A DNA stretch of 64,000 nucleotides from Proteles cristata cristata (lineage: Eukaryota > Chordata > Mammalia > Carnivora > Hyaenidae), in assembly GCA_017311185.1 (NCBI GenBank), contig JAESUZ010001522.1, forward strand, positions 62,001-126,000. The letters run 5' to 3'. The notes below the pieces were generated by a model that did not search any database, was not told the origin of the DNA, and was given only the letters and a program-made list of their open reading frames with translations. This document shows, piece by piece, positions 12,731-25,299 of this stretch (position 1 is its first letter; the number at the start of each line of letters is the position of its first letter). Position numbers and translations under genes: made by a program.

Positions 12731-13620
12731 AGGTAGTAATGCTAGATAAAACACAAAGTCAGGGAATGTGAAAGTCACAGCTGAGCTCATAATTTATCAT
12801 CTCAGTGGCCCACAAATCAAAGAAACTGCAAGGGATGAGTTGTAAGCTGTGCTGAGGCCATTGGCTTGCCAGCCTCTGAAGGGGTGTGGGGAGCGGTACA
12901 ACTTCTTCAGAGTAACGAGAGGTTAAAGTCGTTCTACACTAGGTGGAGGTCCAGATCCAGCCTCACAATCTAAAGCAGGATATAGAGAAGGACTTGTTCG
13001 CTGCTGACCAAGGATCAGACATCTGTCCACTACCCGAGACTATAGTTTTTGATCCCAGGAGAGGCTTATGACAGCAAGAAGAAAGTGACACAGCCAGTAA
13101 ACTGGGAATTGAACCAGGTCACTTACTGATTCAAGGATGTGACTGGAAACAATCCAGATGTCAGCACAGTGTAATACTCACTTTGCCAGTATGAAACTGA
13201 TTGTACATGGGTGGTTCTGCATACAAAATGAGTTGTAAGAGAAGGATAATGGGGGATAGGGGATGAAGCTGTATCAGAAAATGAAATAAAACTAAATAAA
13301 AAAATCTTCTTACTTCAATGAACTTGCAAAACAAAATTCCAAAGCACAAATCCTAATATGAGGAAAGAGCCAATGAAATTGACCTTTGAAAATAAATTTG
13401 ACTAGAAGAAATTAAAATATTAAAACAACCTAGGAAAGCATATGTTGAATGCTTAAAATATAAACAAAGGATTGACATCCATAAAAAATGGTAGAAACCC
13501 CTGAAATAAAACAGTTCAATTACCTATTTATACAAATACTTATTAAGATCATACTGTGTTCCACAACTCATGGGGACCAGAGATGCAGGAATGAACCAAG
13601 GTAAATAAGTTCATTTGCTT

Positions 13621-13621
13621 C

Positions 13622-13719
<98 letters not shown>
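13621..13719. repeat. Compound microsatellite (TTTC)n then (TATC)n
   Basis: About 11-12 units of CTTT followed by CT and about 13 units of TATC. It adjoins the T-rich tail of a minus SINE and probably arose from it; likely length-polymorphic. Confidence 0.95.
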
Positions 13720-14059
13720 GAATGGGGCAGGGGGAGAACAGAGAGAGAGGGAGAGAAAATCCCAAGCAGGCTCTAAGCTGTCAGCGCAGAGCTCAGTGAG
13801 GGACTTGATCTCACAAACCATGAGATCATGACCTGAGCTGAAATTAAGAGTCAGGTGCTTAAACTGAGCCACCCATGTGCCCTACTTTATTTATTTATTT
13901 TGAGAGAGAAAGGGAGAGGAAGAGAGGGAGAGAGGGAGAGAGAGAGTGAGAGTGCATGTGTGCACACAAGTGGGGGAGAGCAGAGAGAGAGAGAATACCA
14001 AGCAGTCTCCATGCTGTCAGCACGGAACCCAATGCCAGGCTTGAGCCCACAAATCGTGA

Positions 14060-14092
14060 GATCACAATGATCACACAATGATCATTGTGATC
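14060..14092. repeat. Perfect hairpin in a SINE
   Basis: Arms GATCACAATGATCA (14060-14073) and TGATCATTGTGATC (14079-14092) are exact complements with a 5-base loop. The consensus SINE at this point has only one GATCATGACC-like stretch. Confidence 0.9.
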
Positions 14093-14178
14093 ATTACATC
14101 AAAATCAAGAGTGGGACATTTAACTGCCTGAGCCACCCATTTGTCTTGAACCAAAGTAAATAAAATTCCTATCCACTT

Positions 14179-14390
14179 GGGGCACCTGAGTGGCTCAGTC
14201 AGTTAAGCCTCAGACTTCAGTTCAGGTCATGACATCAGCATTCATGAGTTTGAGCCCTGCATCAGGCTAGGAGCCTAGAGCCTGCTTCAGATTCTGTGTG
14301 TGTGTGTCTCCCTCTCTGCCCCTTCTCTGCTCACACTCTGTCTATCTCTCTCAAAAATAAATAATAAACATTAAAAACATTAAAAATAAT
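14179..14390 (+). mobile_element. Felid CAN-SINE
   Basis: GGGGCACCTGAGTGGCTCAG head, CT-rich middle and AAAAATAAATAATAAACATT tail; a short TATCCAC duplication may flank it. Confidence 0.88.
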
Positions 14391-14616
14391 TAATATCCAC
14401 CTAGAGAGTTTATATTCTTGTAGGAAGTTCACCCGTTAGTAGTAAGAATGAAGTAAGAATAGGCAGAAATCTTGGAAGTGGAAGATAGTTATTGAAATAA
14501 AATTCCCAGTAGAAAGGATAAACTCTAGATTTGACAATGACAGAATTTTTTCGTTTGGAAGATACTACTTAGGATATCACCTAAAATTCAGTAATGGGAA
14601 AAATAAGACTTTTAAA

Positions 14617-14618
<2 letters not shown>

Positions 14619-14651
<33 letters not shown>

Positions 14652-14682
14652 TGGAGAGAGAGAGAGAAAGAGAGAGAACACA
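14619..14682. repeat. (GT)n followed by (GA)n microsatellite
   Basis: GT repeats at 14619-14653 pass directly into a purine GA run. The open frame across it is an artefact of the repeat. Confidence 0.9.
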
Positions 14683-15037
14683 TCACATTAAGTGAAGAAA
14701 TGATAGCTTACGTTATTTTAAAATTGAAGACAAGACTCTTCAAGTTGAAAGGACACTCTGAGAACCTTATCTGGATAGATAACAATAAATCAATGCCTAA
14801 ACACTTTGTGGTAAAGCTTTAGAACATCAAGAATAAAAGAAAAATCTAAGCCCATCAGAATAAAATATATAGACTAGTCCCAAAGCAATGAAAACTAGAT
14901 TGAGAGCAGATAACAAAACAGTATCGAGGAGGGAAATGTACTGTAGTTTGGATTCTAGAATTTAATGACAGCATATACCACTGGCACACTGATCAAACAT
15001 ATTAACAGAATATCCCGCTTTTAAAACTGAATATTTG

Positions 15038-15220
15038 GGGGGCATCTGGGTGACCTAAGCGCCTGATTTCAGTTTAGGTCATGATCTCATGGCTCCTGAG
15101 TTTGAGCCACGGGTCAGGCTCTGGGCTGACAGCGTAGAGCCTGGAGCCTGTTTCAGATTCTGTGTCTTCCTGTCTCTCTCTCTGTCTCTCTGTGTCTCTC
15201 AAAAATAAGTAAACATTAAA
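15038..15220 (+). mobile_element. Felid CAN-SINE
   Basis: GGGGGGCATCTGGGTGACC head, slightly shortened, to AAAAATAAGTAAACATTAAA tail; flanked by AAACTGAATATTT / AAACTGAGTATTT duplications. Confidence 0.88.
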
Positions 15221-15789
15221 CAAACTGAGTATTTTTGATGAAGCAAGCCTAGAAAGAATATGTGAATTTGAAAGCAGTAAAGAGGAACAGAAACTTTTAA
15301 ATGTCCTCAAATATAACTCTTGCTATAAAAAGTAATAACTAATTTCTGTGTAAAATAAAAAAGTAAGACTACACAAAATAAAGAGATACCAGCATGCAAT
15401 AGAAAAAGAAGAATATAGATGGCCAAAAATACATGCAAATTGAAAATAAAAATACCAAAAGTTGAAATTCTAATATCATTGTGAACAAGGATGTGGAAGA
15501 ATGATCACAGCTATTCTTTGGTACCTCCACTTGGGCCAGGTGTGTCAGTGACCTGTAAAGCATGAAAGTGGTAAATGCCAGCTTCTGGGTAGTGTTTACC
15601 TTGGGGAGAAAAGTTTGGAAAAAGAGTGGGAGTGGAGAAAGGTGTGCAACATGGTGGTGCATCCATGGGTTTTCATAGAATTAGCCTAAATATGTACCTG
15701 TGTAATTGAACTGAAAGGATAGTCAGAACTTTCAGGAGAACATGAATGTTTATGCATAATAATAAGGTTTATAAAAAAGCCAATCTTCT

Positions 15790-15912
15790 GGTAATGAGTC
15801 CAGTTAAAACCCAAAGTCTTTATCAAGGTCTGTAAGACCCTACAGAGTCTGCCCCTCTGACTTCTCTCAGTTGCTCATTCAGTCTAACCTAACTCCATCC
15901 CCACTGTGTGTT
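15790..15912 (+). repeat. L2 remnant
   Basis: TAAGACCCTACAGAGTCTGC, CCCCTCTGACTTCTCTCAG and CTAACTCCATCCCCA match the L2 ORF2-3' UTR region. Confidence 0.55.
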
Positions 15913-16104
15913 TTTGTACCTCACACAAATCAAACTAATTTCCTCTTCTCATACCAGCAATAATACTCTTAGATTATTGTTATTTCTTTCTGATACTGGG
16001 GAAGATATAGAAAATTTAAAAATATCTTCATGCATTTGATTTTGCTCTTGATCCAGTGCTCTTACTAGATATTGACTCGACCAGTTAAATGGAACTGTAT
16101 TTGA

Positions 16105-16392
16105 TTGGCACTCAGTGGATGTTCCCTTTTGCAGTGGTTCATGCCCCCATAACCCAGTCATTGTGATCAAATACTGCCTGGGGTCACTGGAGTCCGCATA
16201 CTCCTGGCAGCGTCATGTGCTCAGGAGCAACAGGAAGCTGTGGGATTTAGGCTGAGGCAATATTTTTCGGTGGAGTTGTATACTCTTTTCCACCATATTG
16301 CTTTTACCACCAAGCACACTTGAGAAAAGGCACAGGAACATCTGATCAAGGTATCTCTGTGGGGTCCAGCTTTGAGGCACTACCTTTGTTCC
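16105..16392. repeat. Unclassified dispersed repeat, copy 2
   Basis: The right part matches 12621-12730 (ACCAAGCACACTTGAGAAAA); the left part (16105-16195, GCACTCAGTGGATGTTCCC) matches 18650-18745 more weakly. It may be the most complete copy of an old LTR- or transposon-derived repeat. Confidence 0.55.
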
Positions 16393-16670
16393 AAGATGGT
16401 ATGTGGAAATCTCCTAGGAGTTCAAAATGAATTCTAGTGAATAACAATTAAGTTTGGATACAGAACTGTTTTAAATTTTTTGTTATTGTTTGAATTTGTA
16501 TTTGAGAGATTAAAAAAAAAATTCACAGTATGAATGAGCATAATTTTAATTTTGGAAGTTACTCTTAAAGTTTTTGTAATTTAAAGTATAAAACTTGATT
16601 AACCCATGCTACTTTATCTTTAAAAGATGAAAACAAACATCACTACTAACTGCAGTGTAATGGAAATACC

Positions 16671-16688
16671 TGTGTGTGTGTGCACACG

Positions 16689-16755
<67 letters not shown>

Positions 16756-16769
16756 CTGTCTGTCTGTCC
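16671..16769. repeat. (GT)n then (CTGT)n microsatellite
   Basis: Nearly continuous GT repeat with a few interruptions, passing into TCTGTCTGTCTGTCC. Open frames on both strands here are repeat artefacts. Confidence 0.95.
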
Positions 16770-17404
16770 TGTCTGTCGGCACATTTGTGCATAGTGGGAC
16801 TCTGGCCATTAAGTTCTCTCTCACTGGTTTTGTCTACTACAACTCATGCATTTAATAATAATCTGCCAGTACTTTAAAATTCTAAAAGGTTCTCCAGAAC
16901 ACCAGTCTAATCAGTTTTATTTCAATATCTTGTCGGACAATCATTCTAATACTATAGACCTTATTTTGGTATATCAATATTAAGTGCTCAAATCTTGCAA
17001 ATAATTTCACCTCATCAAAAATATATAGTAGATTAAATGTATCCTGTCTTCAAGGGTCATTCCCTTACAATTTCAGGTTAGTATTGAACCATGTGCTGAG
17101 CAAACTCAGCAATAACTTTGGAAATTGAGTTTACTTATTGCAGGCCACTAGCATTCAACTTCATTTATTAAAATACTTGCTGCCATATTGCATTCTGGTG
17201 ACAGAAAAAACAAGTGTGTCCTCAAAGAGTGTCTAACTTCCAGTTTGAGCATAGCTTAGTTATTGGGTAAAAGAATTCAACTCAATACTCTGTTTAAGTT
17301 AGGTTTTAGTGTTAATTTTAATTAAAGTGAAAACTAGATAATCTTCTCCAGTAGTTACAAGAAAGTATATGTCTTCAACTTTTGTGTTAATATTAATTAT
17401 TGAA

Positions 17405-17600
17405 ATATTTAAAGTATTAACAAGCACTTTGTGCTATGTACTATTCTTAACACTTTATTTGCATTCACTTATTTAATCTTCTTAGCAAGCTTGTGAAGTA
17501 GAAGCTAATGTTATCCCTACATAACAGAAGAGGAAATGGAGGCATACACAAATTAAGTAATCTCTCTGAGGCCATACAATATGTAATGGAGCAGATAGTG
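17405..17600 (-). repeat. MIR remnant
   Basis: Antisense MIR order: CATTCACTTATTTAATCTTC, GAAGAGGAAATGGAGGCATA and a degraded 'GTCACACAGC'-like part. It ends 180 bases before the first exon. Confidence 0.6.
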
Positions 17601-17752
17601 GCGTCAGTCATTTTTTCTGAATGGAAGACTATGGACTTTGTTTTTTTCAGTCCCACCCATCCTAATGTTCAACACTTATTTATTCATTTGTCTTTAACAG
17701 GAAGTCAGCGAAACTTGCATGCCTCCATGCATTTTAATTTTTCTAACAATAG

Positions 17753-17872
<120 letters not shown>

Positions 17873-18056
17873 TAATGCTTTGTCATTTACATACCTCCCT
17901 GTTTGTAAATGTTTCTGCTGTTGTTCTTATACAACGTTTAATTATACATATTTGTAGTCTCCAACTCTTTTACCTCCACAATGAAAATATTTTAGACTAC
18001 TCATTAAAAGAACAACTATGCATCATATGCCATCTAAAAGCATTTCTTCCTACTAA

Positions 18057-18284
<228 letters not shown>

Positions 18285-18649
18285 TAGGTGAACCGCCCTG
18301 CCCTGCTGCGGCTCTCCTACTGAAATTCATTTGTAGGTTCTTATTTTTATTTTGGTTGCGTGAAATTGTAACTGGAAACATGCAGAGGACTCAGATATAT
18401 GTGGAAGAAGACTTGGGAAATCAGGTCACATAGTATTTTCTGTCTTTAATGATATTTTCAGTGACTGCTTATTCATATACATGAATGCAGTCCCACATTT
18501 ATATCACTATATCTTAGCTGCCCAGATTCTCATCACCCTTGTGTTTATATTATGAGATTTATACTTAAGTACAAACTTGTGCACTGATATTAGTCACTGT
18601 AGGAACTTGCCTGGTAGGAGCTGGCCACTAGCTACACAAAACTTTTTTC

Positions 18650-18745
18650 ACTGCACTTGATGGACATTCCACTCTTCAGTGGTCTGGGTTTCTATACCTA
18701 GTGGTTGTGAGGTAAGTGCTGCCTTAGGGTTACTACTGTCTTCCT
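18650..18745. repeat. Unclassified dispersed repeat, copy 3
   Basis: GCACTTGATGGACATTCCAC, CAGTGGTCTGGG and CTGCCTTAGGGTTACT align with 16105-16195 at perhaps two thirds identity. It lies 370 bases after an exon. Confidence 0.45.
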
Positions 18746-19774
18746 ACTTTGGGCAAAATTAAGTCCAGGATCCCACACAACATGCGTTCCTGGAAATGGA
18801 AGGGAATATTTTAGATTGGTCCAGTTCTGGTGGTTTGTCTTAGGTGCCTGTGCTCGGTCTGGGGCAGCCAAGGTGGGTTGATGATTCTTATAGCTGCATC
18901 AGCTGCAAAATGCAGGTGGAGGACCCCATGTCAAGTACTTCTCTGTAACCATGGACTCCTCCTTTATCACTTCAACATCTTCAGAAGGAAGTGAAACCAT
19001 GTAGTAAATATAATAAAGCAGTACTTGGTCCTCACTGTAATCTGAATAGGCAAGTAGTGTCCTGTCACCCATCATAGCCTCTTCTTAGAACTGGGCCAGT
19101 TGGATTTTGAGGATGGTGGTATTCTTTAGTCAGATTTACGTGGTACTTTACCCATGCAAAGGACTGCAGCATAACATCATAAAGTGGTGATGCTCATGTT
19201 AGAGGCATAATTACAGCATGAACAGACGACAGTAATAATAAGGTATCATAAGAGAGCATAATAAAAAATAACAAAAGTAACAAATCTACACTGCAAGAAA
19301 ATATAAATGGCCTAGGAAAGTTACAGCTAAAAACTAGGATTCAGAAATAAAACAGATCTCTGAGATGGGTAGACCTTTCCAGAGAAGGTGATGTTTGAAC
19401 TAGGTTCTGATGGGTCAGGGTGAAGGGTAGAAAGTGGGAGGAAAATGATCTGAGACAGCAGGTTCTCATCTGTGAAATTCCATTTCAATTTGCTGTGCTC
19501 AAAATTCTACTTTCCAAGTCCTACACAGTGCACTCTTTCTTATGATGTATGGCAAGACCTTTTGCCTCTGAAAGGAGCATTGTATGCTGTGGTTGACAGA
19601 ATACACAGAATTTCCTCCTTTATTTTAATGGCTGTGTACTTTGTTCTCTATTGCAAGCTTTAATAAGCATAATTGAAAATATCATCTGCAACCAAATGAA
19701 TAAAATATTATTTCATAATTTGTTTACTAGCAGCAAAGTGATCTCTACCTTCTGACCAACTCATGTTCACTCCT

Positions 19775-20150
19775 TCTGTTCCCATTTATTCATTCATTCA
19801 TTTATGTATTCATTATTCATTCACTCAGTAAATATGCACTGAGCACCAATTATGTGCCAGCACTGCTCTAGCTGCTGGGGTTCCAGCATTGAAAAATTTA
19901 AGTTTCTGCTCTCAAGTTGTGTGCATCATGTTGGGGGGAAACTGATGATAAAGTAAGTAAATGAATATGTAACATGCAAGATGGAATAAATAGAACAAAG
20001 AAAAGAAGTCAGAGGGTAGAAGGTGACAGGATGAGCTAGCCCCTTCCAACAAGGGATTTCATCAGAGCCTTGAATGGAATGCAGGAATGATTTGTGCAAA
20101 TATCTCTGAGAGAGAGCTTTCGATCCTAGGGAGCAGCAGTGCAAATGTGA
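19775..20150 (-). repeat. L2 3' end remnant
   Basis: TCATTCACTCAGTAAATATG, ATTATGTGCCAGCACTGCTC and GCTGGGGTTCCAGCATTGAA are a clear antisense L2 3' end. Confidence 0.75.
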
Positions 20151-20695
20151 GAGCTCATGTGGGAGTGTGCATAATGTGTTCAAGAAACTGCACAGTAGCC
20201 ATGGTAGCCTCAGCAAAGCATCACCATCTTGGTTATTGGTTGTCTTATGTTACCCTGGTGCGAGGTGATACATAGTTGTCTGAGAACTTGATACACTGTG
20301 ACCCCAAATGGATACCTCAGACTTTGAAACTATAAACCTAGGTTACCTCCTCATTAATTTCCTGAAAGTTGATGAAATTAAATCTGCACTTAATCCCAGA
20401 ATTGGGACCAGGTTGTCCAAAGTACTCTCTCTGCTATCCTGTGAGCAATTTTAAAATTTGACTAATGTTACGTGGGAGACATAGATTGATGTCCCACAAC
20501 TGTTTTATAATTACCATAGTCATTGATAGTGGTGTTAGGACAACAAGTAACATTGGAATTTCAAAGTGGTTTGACTTTTTCCATTTCTACGATTCAAAAT
20601 AGATATAGCTTTCGTTAGTTCGTTTCAGAGACATTTACTGAGGTGTAAGCACTAAAACTCCATCACAAATGCTGATTTAAAGTTGAAACTATTTG

Positions 20696-20853
20696 GGGCT
20701 CCTGGGTGTCTCAGTCAGTTAAGCATCACACTTTGGCTCAGGTCATGATCTCATGGCTCATGAGTATGAGCCACACATAGGGCTCTGTGTTGACAGCTCG
20801 GAACTTGGACCCTTCTTTGTATTCTGCCTCTCTCTGTCTCTGTCTCTGTCTCT

Positions 20854-20894
<41 letters not shown>

Positions 20895-20941
20895 CCCCTC
20901 CCCTGCTCGTGCTCACTCTAAATAAATAAGTAAGAAAAGTA
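20696..20941 (+). mobile_element. Felid CAN-SINE with expanded CT tract
   Basis: GGGCTCCTGGGTGTCTCAGT head; CT repeat expanded at 20838-20893; AAATAAATAAGTAAGAAA tail. Perfect AGTTGAAACTATTT duplications at 20681-20694 and 20942-20955. Confidence 0.93.
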
Positions 20942-20956
20942 AGTTGAAACTATTTG

Positions 20957-23173
20957 AAAATGGTACAGCTTTATTCTTCTATTATGCAGAATAAAATGGG
21001 AGTTTAACATCATCTTTTAATCTTTCAGTGAAGGCTATGCTACACTTTCCATGACAATGAAATGTGCTAATTTAGATTAGATTTGGAAATCTCACATAAA
21101 GACTGATCTTAAAATAATCCCTTAGATATTATGATTCAAATGGCTAGAGAGAAGCCCAATCCAAACCTGCACTCAACATTAAATTTGGAAGTTTGCCTTC
21201 AGGTTCTGACAAACGGGAGAAGTCCACAATGTGAAGCAGAATAAATGTTGCACAAACTATTTTTATCATTTACTTCTAAAATCAAGATGAGAAATGGTTA
21301 ACAATATGTTATCCACATCACATAGTCAGTTTCATTATTTTACTTATGAAATAGAAGGAGAATCTAAAGTCTTTTTAGAGTATTGAATAATACTGCATAT
21401 GTTTGATATTAAAGAGATGAATATGGTTTTTCAGAATGAAAAGGCAGATTTAATTAACATCAATGCCTAAATGTTTTAATGCCAACCTGAATCGGAGGGC
21501 AAAGCTGCATTCAACAGTGAATACGAGATTAGCGGGAATAAAATTCAGGATGACTTATTAAAATCTTCTCATAGCATTTAGCCTGGCTTTGCTTTTGTTA
21601 AATTCTTTTCACTAGGGTAATCCTGTGTGTGTATTACAATTCTACTGATGAACTTCCCTGCCCACACTCTTTAACTATTCACTCATGACATTCATCTTCA
21701 TTGCTACTGAATGGCACGTGAAGAATAGGACTGTCTCTCCTTAAAAGCAGGTTTTTGCCTTTTAAACAATATCAACTTGCTATTAAAAGGTAGTTTCATA
21801 AGTGAAAACTTTTTATAATTTCCTATCCTCATAAGCCTTTTTTCATTTTCACTTTGCGTTCATCTGTTGCAACTTCGATCCAAAACACACAATTGGAATA
21901 GAGTTGTATTGATCTATACAGCTTAACAATCTGTTTTATGCTCACAACAACTATATCCGTATCTTCAAAATGTACACATAGATTTTTTCATTATCACTTT
22001 TATTTGTTACATAGTTAATCCAGCCAGTTGCTCTCCCAGAATTTACTATTAAACGATTAGTTTAGTGGTTTATCTTCCTCGTCCATTGCGCATAATGCCT
22101 ACAGAGAGGCTTCTTTCATTATGTAGCTGTTCGAATTTCAATTTGATTTTCCATTACATTAAAAGAAAACAAAAATATCCTCCAGATGGAATTACTGTGG
22201 CAAGGAGTTTAAACCTTTGTGGTCAATATGTTATTGTTTAAGTTCTCAAAAGGATCATGCTTGTGACAACCAGAAGGTTAGATGGTTTGTGGTACCTTCA
22301 CCTTTTCCTGGTCTGCAGAGGGATCGAATCCACTTATCTACTGTGCTTCCCTACGAGATCTTCAGTGATATTTCAGTAGTGCCTTAGTTTGTACTTCTTT
22401 GATTAGCAAATACAAACGTGTGAATTGAATATTTTTTAAATTTCCTTTTCTACAAAGATTCATACAAAGACTGTTCATATATCTCCTTTATAGATAAAAT
22501 TATTTTTTGCCAAATTGAGCATTTTTACAGTGTTGAATCCATCTTGTGACTTTTAAAGTCCTCTTTTATACTCATGCCAGTCAGTTGTTGCAGGCAATCC
22601 AAAAGCATGCTACAGGGCCCTTAAATTTCCCCTCTATTTCTTACTGCAGCACCCTTCCATTCAATGTGGTATTTCATTTTGTTGTGGTTCTTTATTCCCA
22701 CTCCTGCTTAATAGCCAACTGTTTTTCCTTAGCCAGTATAAATCAGTATGCTGCAAATGTTATAAAACCTGAATCATGAGTCTTACTGTGTCCAAAAACA
22801 AAGATGTCGTTTTCTTCCCACTACATTAGCTTCTGCTTGCTTCGCCTGTGGGAACAAGTGGGTGGAAATTTCCAGAGGCTACCTGAAACGATTTGTCAGA
22901 GATTTCTAATGAGGGGAAGAAATCAGGGATCACAGTTTTTCCCTCTAAGGACTTGTTCCAAAAAGTTTTTGTCCACTTCCTCTCAGTAATTTTTAATGAT
23001 TGGTTTCCATTGGTGTCAGAACCCTTGTTTGGCCCTGCAGGAAGGTGGGTGACTTGAGCACAGGCCTCATGTCTAACTCCCTTTTGAGCCCAAACCATGG
23101 CGATCTGTAACCATAAATTGTGTTTAATCTTCATGTTTTGTTGTGAGGATGAGTCTCTTACAGGAAACAAGAA
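20957..23173. other. Repeat-poor intronic island
   Basis: About 2.2 kb with no recognisable SINE, L1, L2 or MIR, 2.7 kb after an exon. It has normal-complexity AT-rich sequence. The open frames at 22546-22989 and on the opposite strand to 23170 overlap each other and carry no known domain. Candidate regulatory sequence; inference only. Confidence 0.4.
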
Positions 23174-23186
23174 CTTGCATTTTTTA

Positions 23187-23225
23187 AAAGACGTCTTTAA
23201 TTTTTTTTAATTTATTTTGAGAGAA

Positions 23226-23261
<36 letters not shown>

Positions 23262-23381
23262 TGAGCAGGGGAGGGGTAGAAGGAGAGGGAGAGAGAGGGA
23301 GAATCCCAAACAGGCTCATGATCTGAGCTGAAACCAAGAGTCAGACACTTAACCAGCTGAGCCACCGGGGTGCCCCAAGGC
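23187..23381 (-). mobile_element. Felid CAN-SINE
   Basis: T-rich tail, GA repeat (23231-23258) and GCCACCGGGGTGCCCC end; about 40 bases of the body are missing (CAGGCTC runs directly into ATGATCTGAGC). CTTGCATTTTT-like duplications flank it. Confidence 0.88.
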
Positions 23382-23937
23382 CTTGCACTTTTAAGTAATG
23401 TACCTTGGGTTCACCCATCCACTGGAGGCTGTGAACAGCACCAGCAAGAGGGGCTCACTGCGTCAGAGATTCACCAGCACCCAGCATCAGTCAGTGTCTT
23501 GTGTTCTGATTAGAACCCTGCATAGGTATGAGAAGGAAATAGTCTGTAGCAAGGCATACCTGTTTTCTTTATTTAAAAACATATTGAAAAACATCAAGCT
23601 AGCTACCATCTGTGTTATTATGGTGGTAGACTTCTTTTTTTTCAATACATTGTAGAAATTAGTTTTAACATATATAAAGTTTTAGGAACTAAAAGACCAT
23701 ATATATTTGAAGCTTCTAACATAAGAGGGGTTTATTCCCAAGATGCATTTTTTAGTTGGTTATTTGGAAATCAAGACATATTTTCACATTTGACAGTATT
23801 ACCAATGGTGTTTGAATCTTCAATGTCAGCCCTTTTTCTCTTCCCCTTCCCTGACAAACACTTATATAATCATCATGTGACTATAGTATAGGATCCAAAG
23901 TATGATTATATACATTTGTTAGGGAAATGAAATCCAG

Positions 23938-24311
23938 GGGGCACCTGGGTGTTTCAGGTGGTTAAGCATCTGACTCTTTTTTTTTTTTTTTTTAATATTT
24001 TATTTATTTTTAGGAGAGAGAGAGACAGCGTGAGCAGGGGAGGGTCAGAGAGAGAGGGAGTCACAGACTGAAACAGGCTCCAGGCTCTGAGCTGGCAGTC
24101 AGCACAGAGCCCGACGCGGGGCTCGAACCCACGATCCGTGAGATCATGACCTAAGTGAAAGTCGGACGCTTAACCGACTAAGCCACCCAGGCGCCCCGTT
24201 AAGCATCTGACTCTTGAGCTCAGTTCAGGTCTTGATCTCAAGGTCATGAGTTCAAGCTCCACATTGGACTCCACACTGGTCATGAAGCCTACTTAAAAAA
24301 AAAAAAAAAAA
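23938..24311 (+). mobile_element. Older CAN-SINE, host of a nested SINE
   Basis: Head at 23938-23977 (GGGGCACCTGGGTGTTTCAG) and remainder at 24215-24311 with A-tail, split by a minus-strand SINE. GAAATCCAG duplications at 23929-23937 and 24312-24320. Confidence 0.9.
23978..24197 (-). mobile_element. Young-subfamily SINE nested in an older SINE
   Basis: Near-complete minus copy with the young marks (reverse complements of CTGACTGCCAGCTCAGAG and CAGTCTGTGACTCCC). The 17-base duplication GTTAAGCATCTGACTCT, itself SINE sequence, lies at 23961-23977 and 24198-24214. Confidence 0.95.
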
Positions 24312-25299
24312 GAAATCCAGTAGTTAAAAAATAAAAACAACTGAAGAGAAATATGTATTACTAATTAGGGTAATGGAATAGTTTTTCTTAAAAATGAGAG
24401 TGAACATGTAATGACTCATGGTTTATATAAGCAATTGAAAAAACTTTTTTCAGGTAACTATCAATTATCAGTTTTAGAAACCACTTTTGTTTGAATTTTG
24501 AAGGATTACGTTAGCAATATTTTATTCTGTCATAACCATGACATTAAAGGACAAATTGACAAATAGGCCCATCTAAAGGAAAGCAGAATCTTATGAAAGT
24601 GGAGCACTCAAGGTAACCTGACTTAAGTAATCAGAGTCCTAATGGGGCAGATGATAAAGCTGCATTGTTTTCCATTGCATTGTAAAAACATCACGTAAGA
24701 GTAGATTTACTCTGGGGATTTCCATATGTAAGTTATGAGACAGAAAAAAAAATAAAATTACCATAATAGGCAAATGTAGGTTTCAAATATATCCCTTCAT
24801 CTTTTGTTCAAAAATGGTTTGAGAGATTCAATAATAAGTTTAGTGGAAAAACTTGAATTTCAAATCTCCTGTAAGATGGCTGAAAAGAACATAAGAAACA
24901 TCTCTGCTAGCTCATGATCTCAGAATACCATACATTCCCAACAGAAAATTCTAAAATTATGCTCTGTAAGAATCTGAAGCACATTAGTCTAAAACACTAC
25001 TTTTATGTAAGAGCAGTAGTAGCAATGACAGAAATGACATTTAAAATTGCCATTAAATATTGCTGCAGCTATGATTATTCTTATTTGACATTATTTTCTA
25101 ATAATATGGTTATTCTTTGATATACTTTGATTATATCAATGTAACTGTCCTCATTTGTTTAAAATCTAGTAAAATCATTAATGTGTCTAAACAAACAAAA
25201 ACAAATATGAAAATAAAAAATTGTGCTATAATCCTTAGAAGAGAAAAAATAAAATTCTCTTATAATGGGGCTCTGGAAGAAACACAAAGTATATCCTAC

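Larger units (their letters stand above)
13609..14147 (-). mobile_element. Nested pair of minus-strand SINEs plus tail microsatellite
   Basis: Near-identical 16-base duplications GAACCAAGGTAAATAA / GAACCAAAGTAAATAA lie at 13593-13608 and 14148-14163. Between them are an outer minus SINE (13883-14147), a second minus SINE (13719-13882) sitting in its A-tail, and the T-rich microsatellite grown from the tails. The outer copy also carries an extra hairpin at 14060-14092. Confidence 0.85.

Noticed and set aside
13621..13719. CRISPR-like regular repeats
   Set aside because: These are 4-base microsatellite units without spacers, in a mammalian genome.
16609..16877. Opposing open frames rich in Cys/Val or His/Thr
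   Set aside because: They are translations of a (GT)n/(CTGT)n microsatellite.
18790..19200. Possible antisense processed pseudogene
   Set aside because: The complex sequence looked gene-like on the minus strand, but I could not read a consistent protein or find a tail and duplications.
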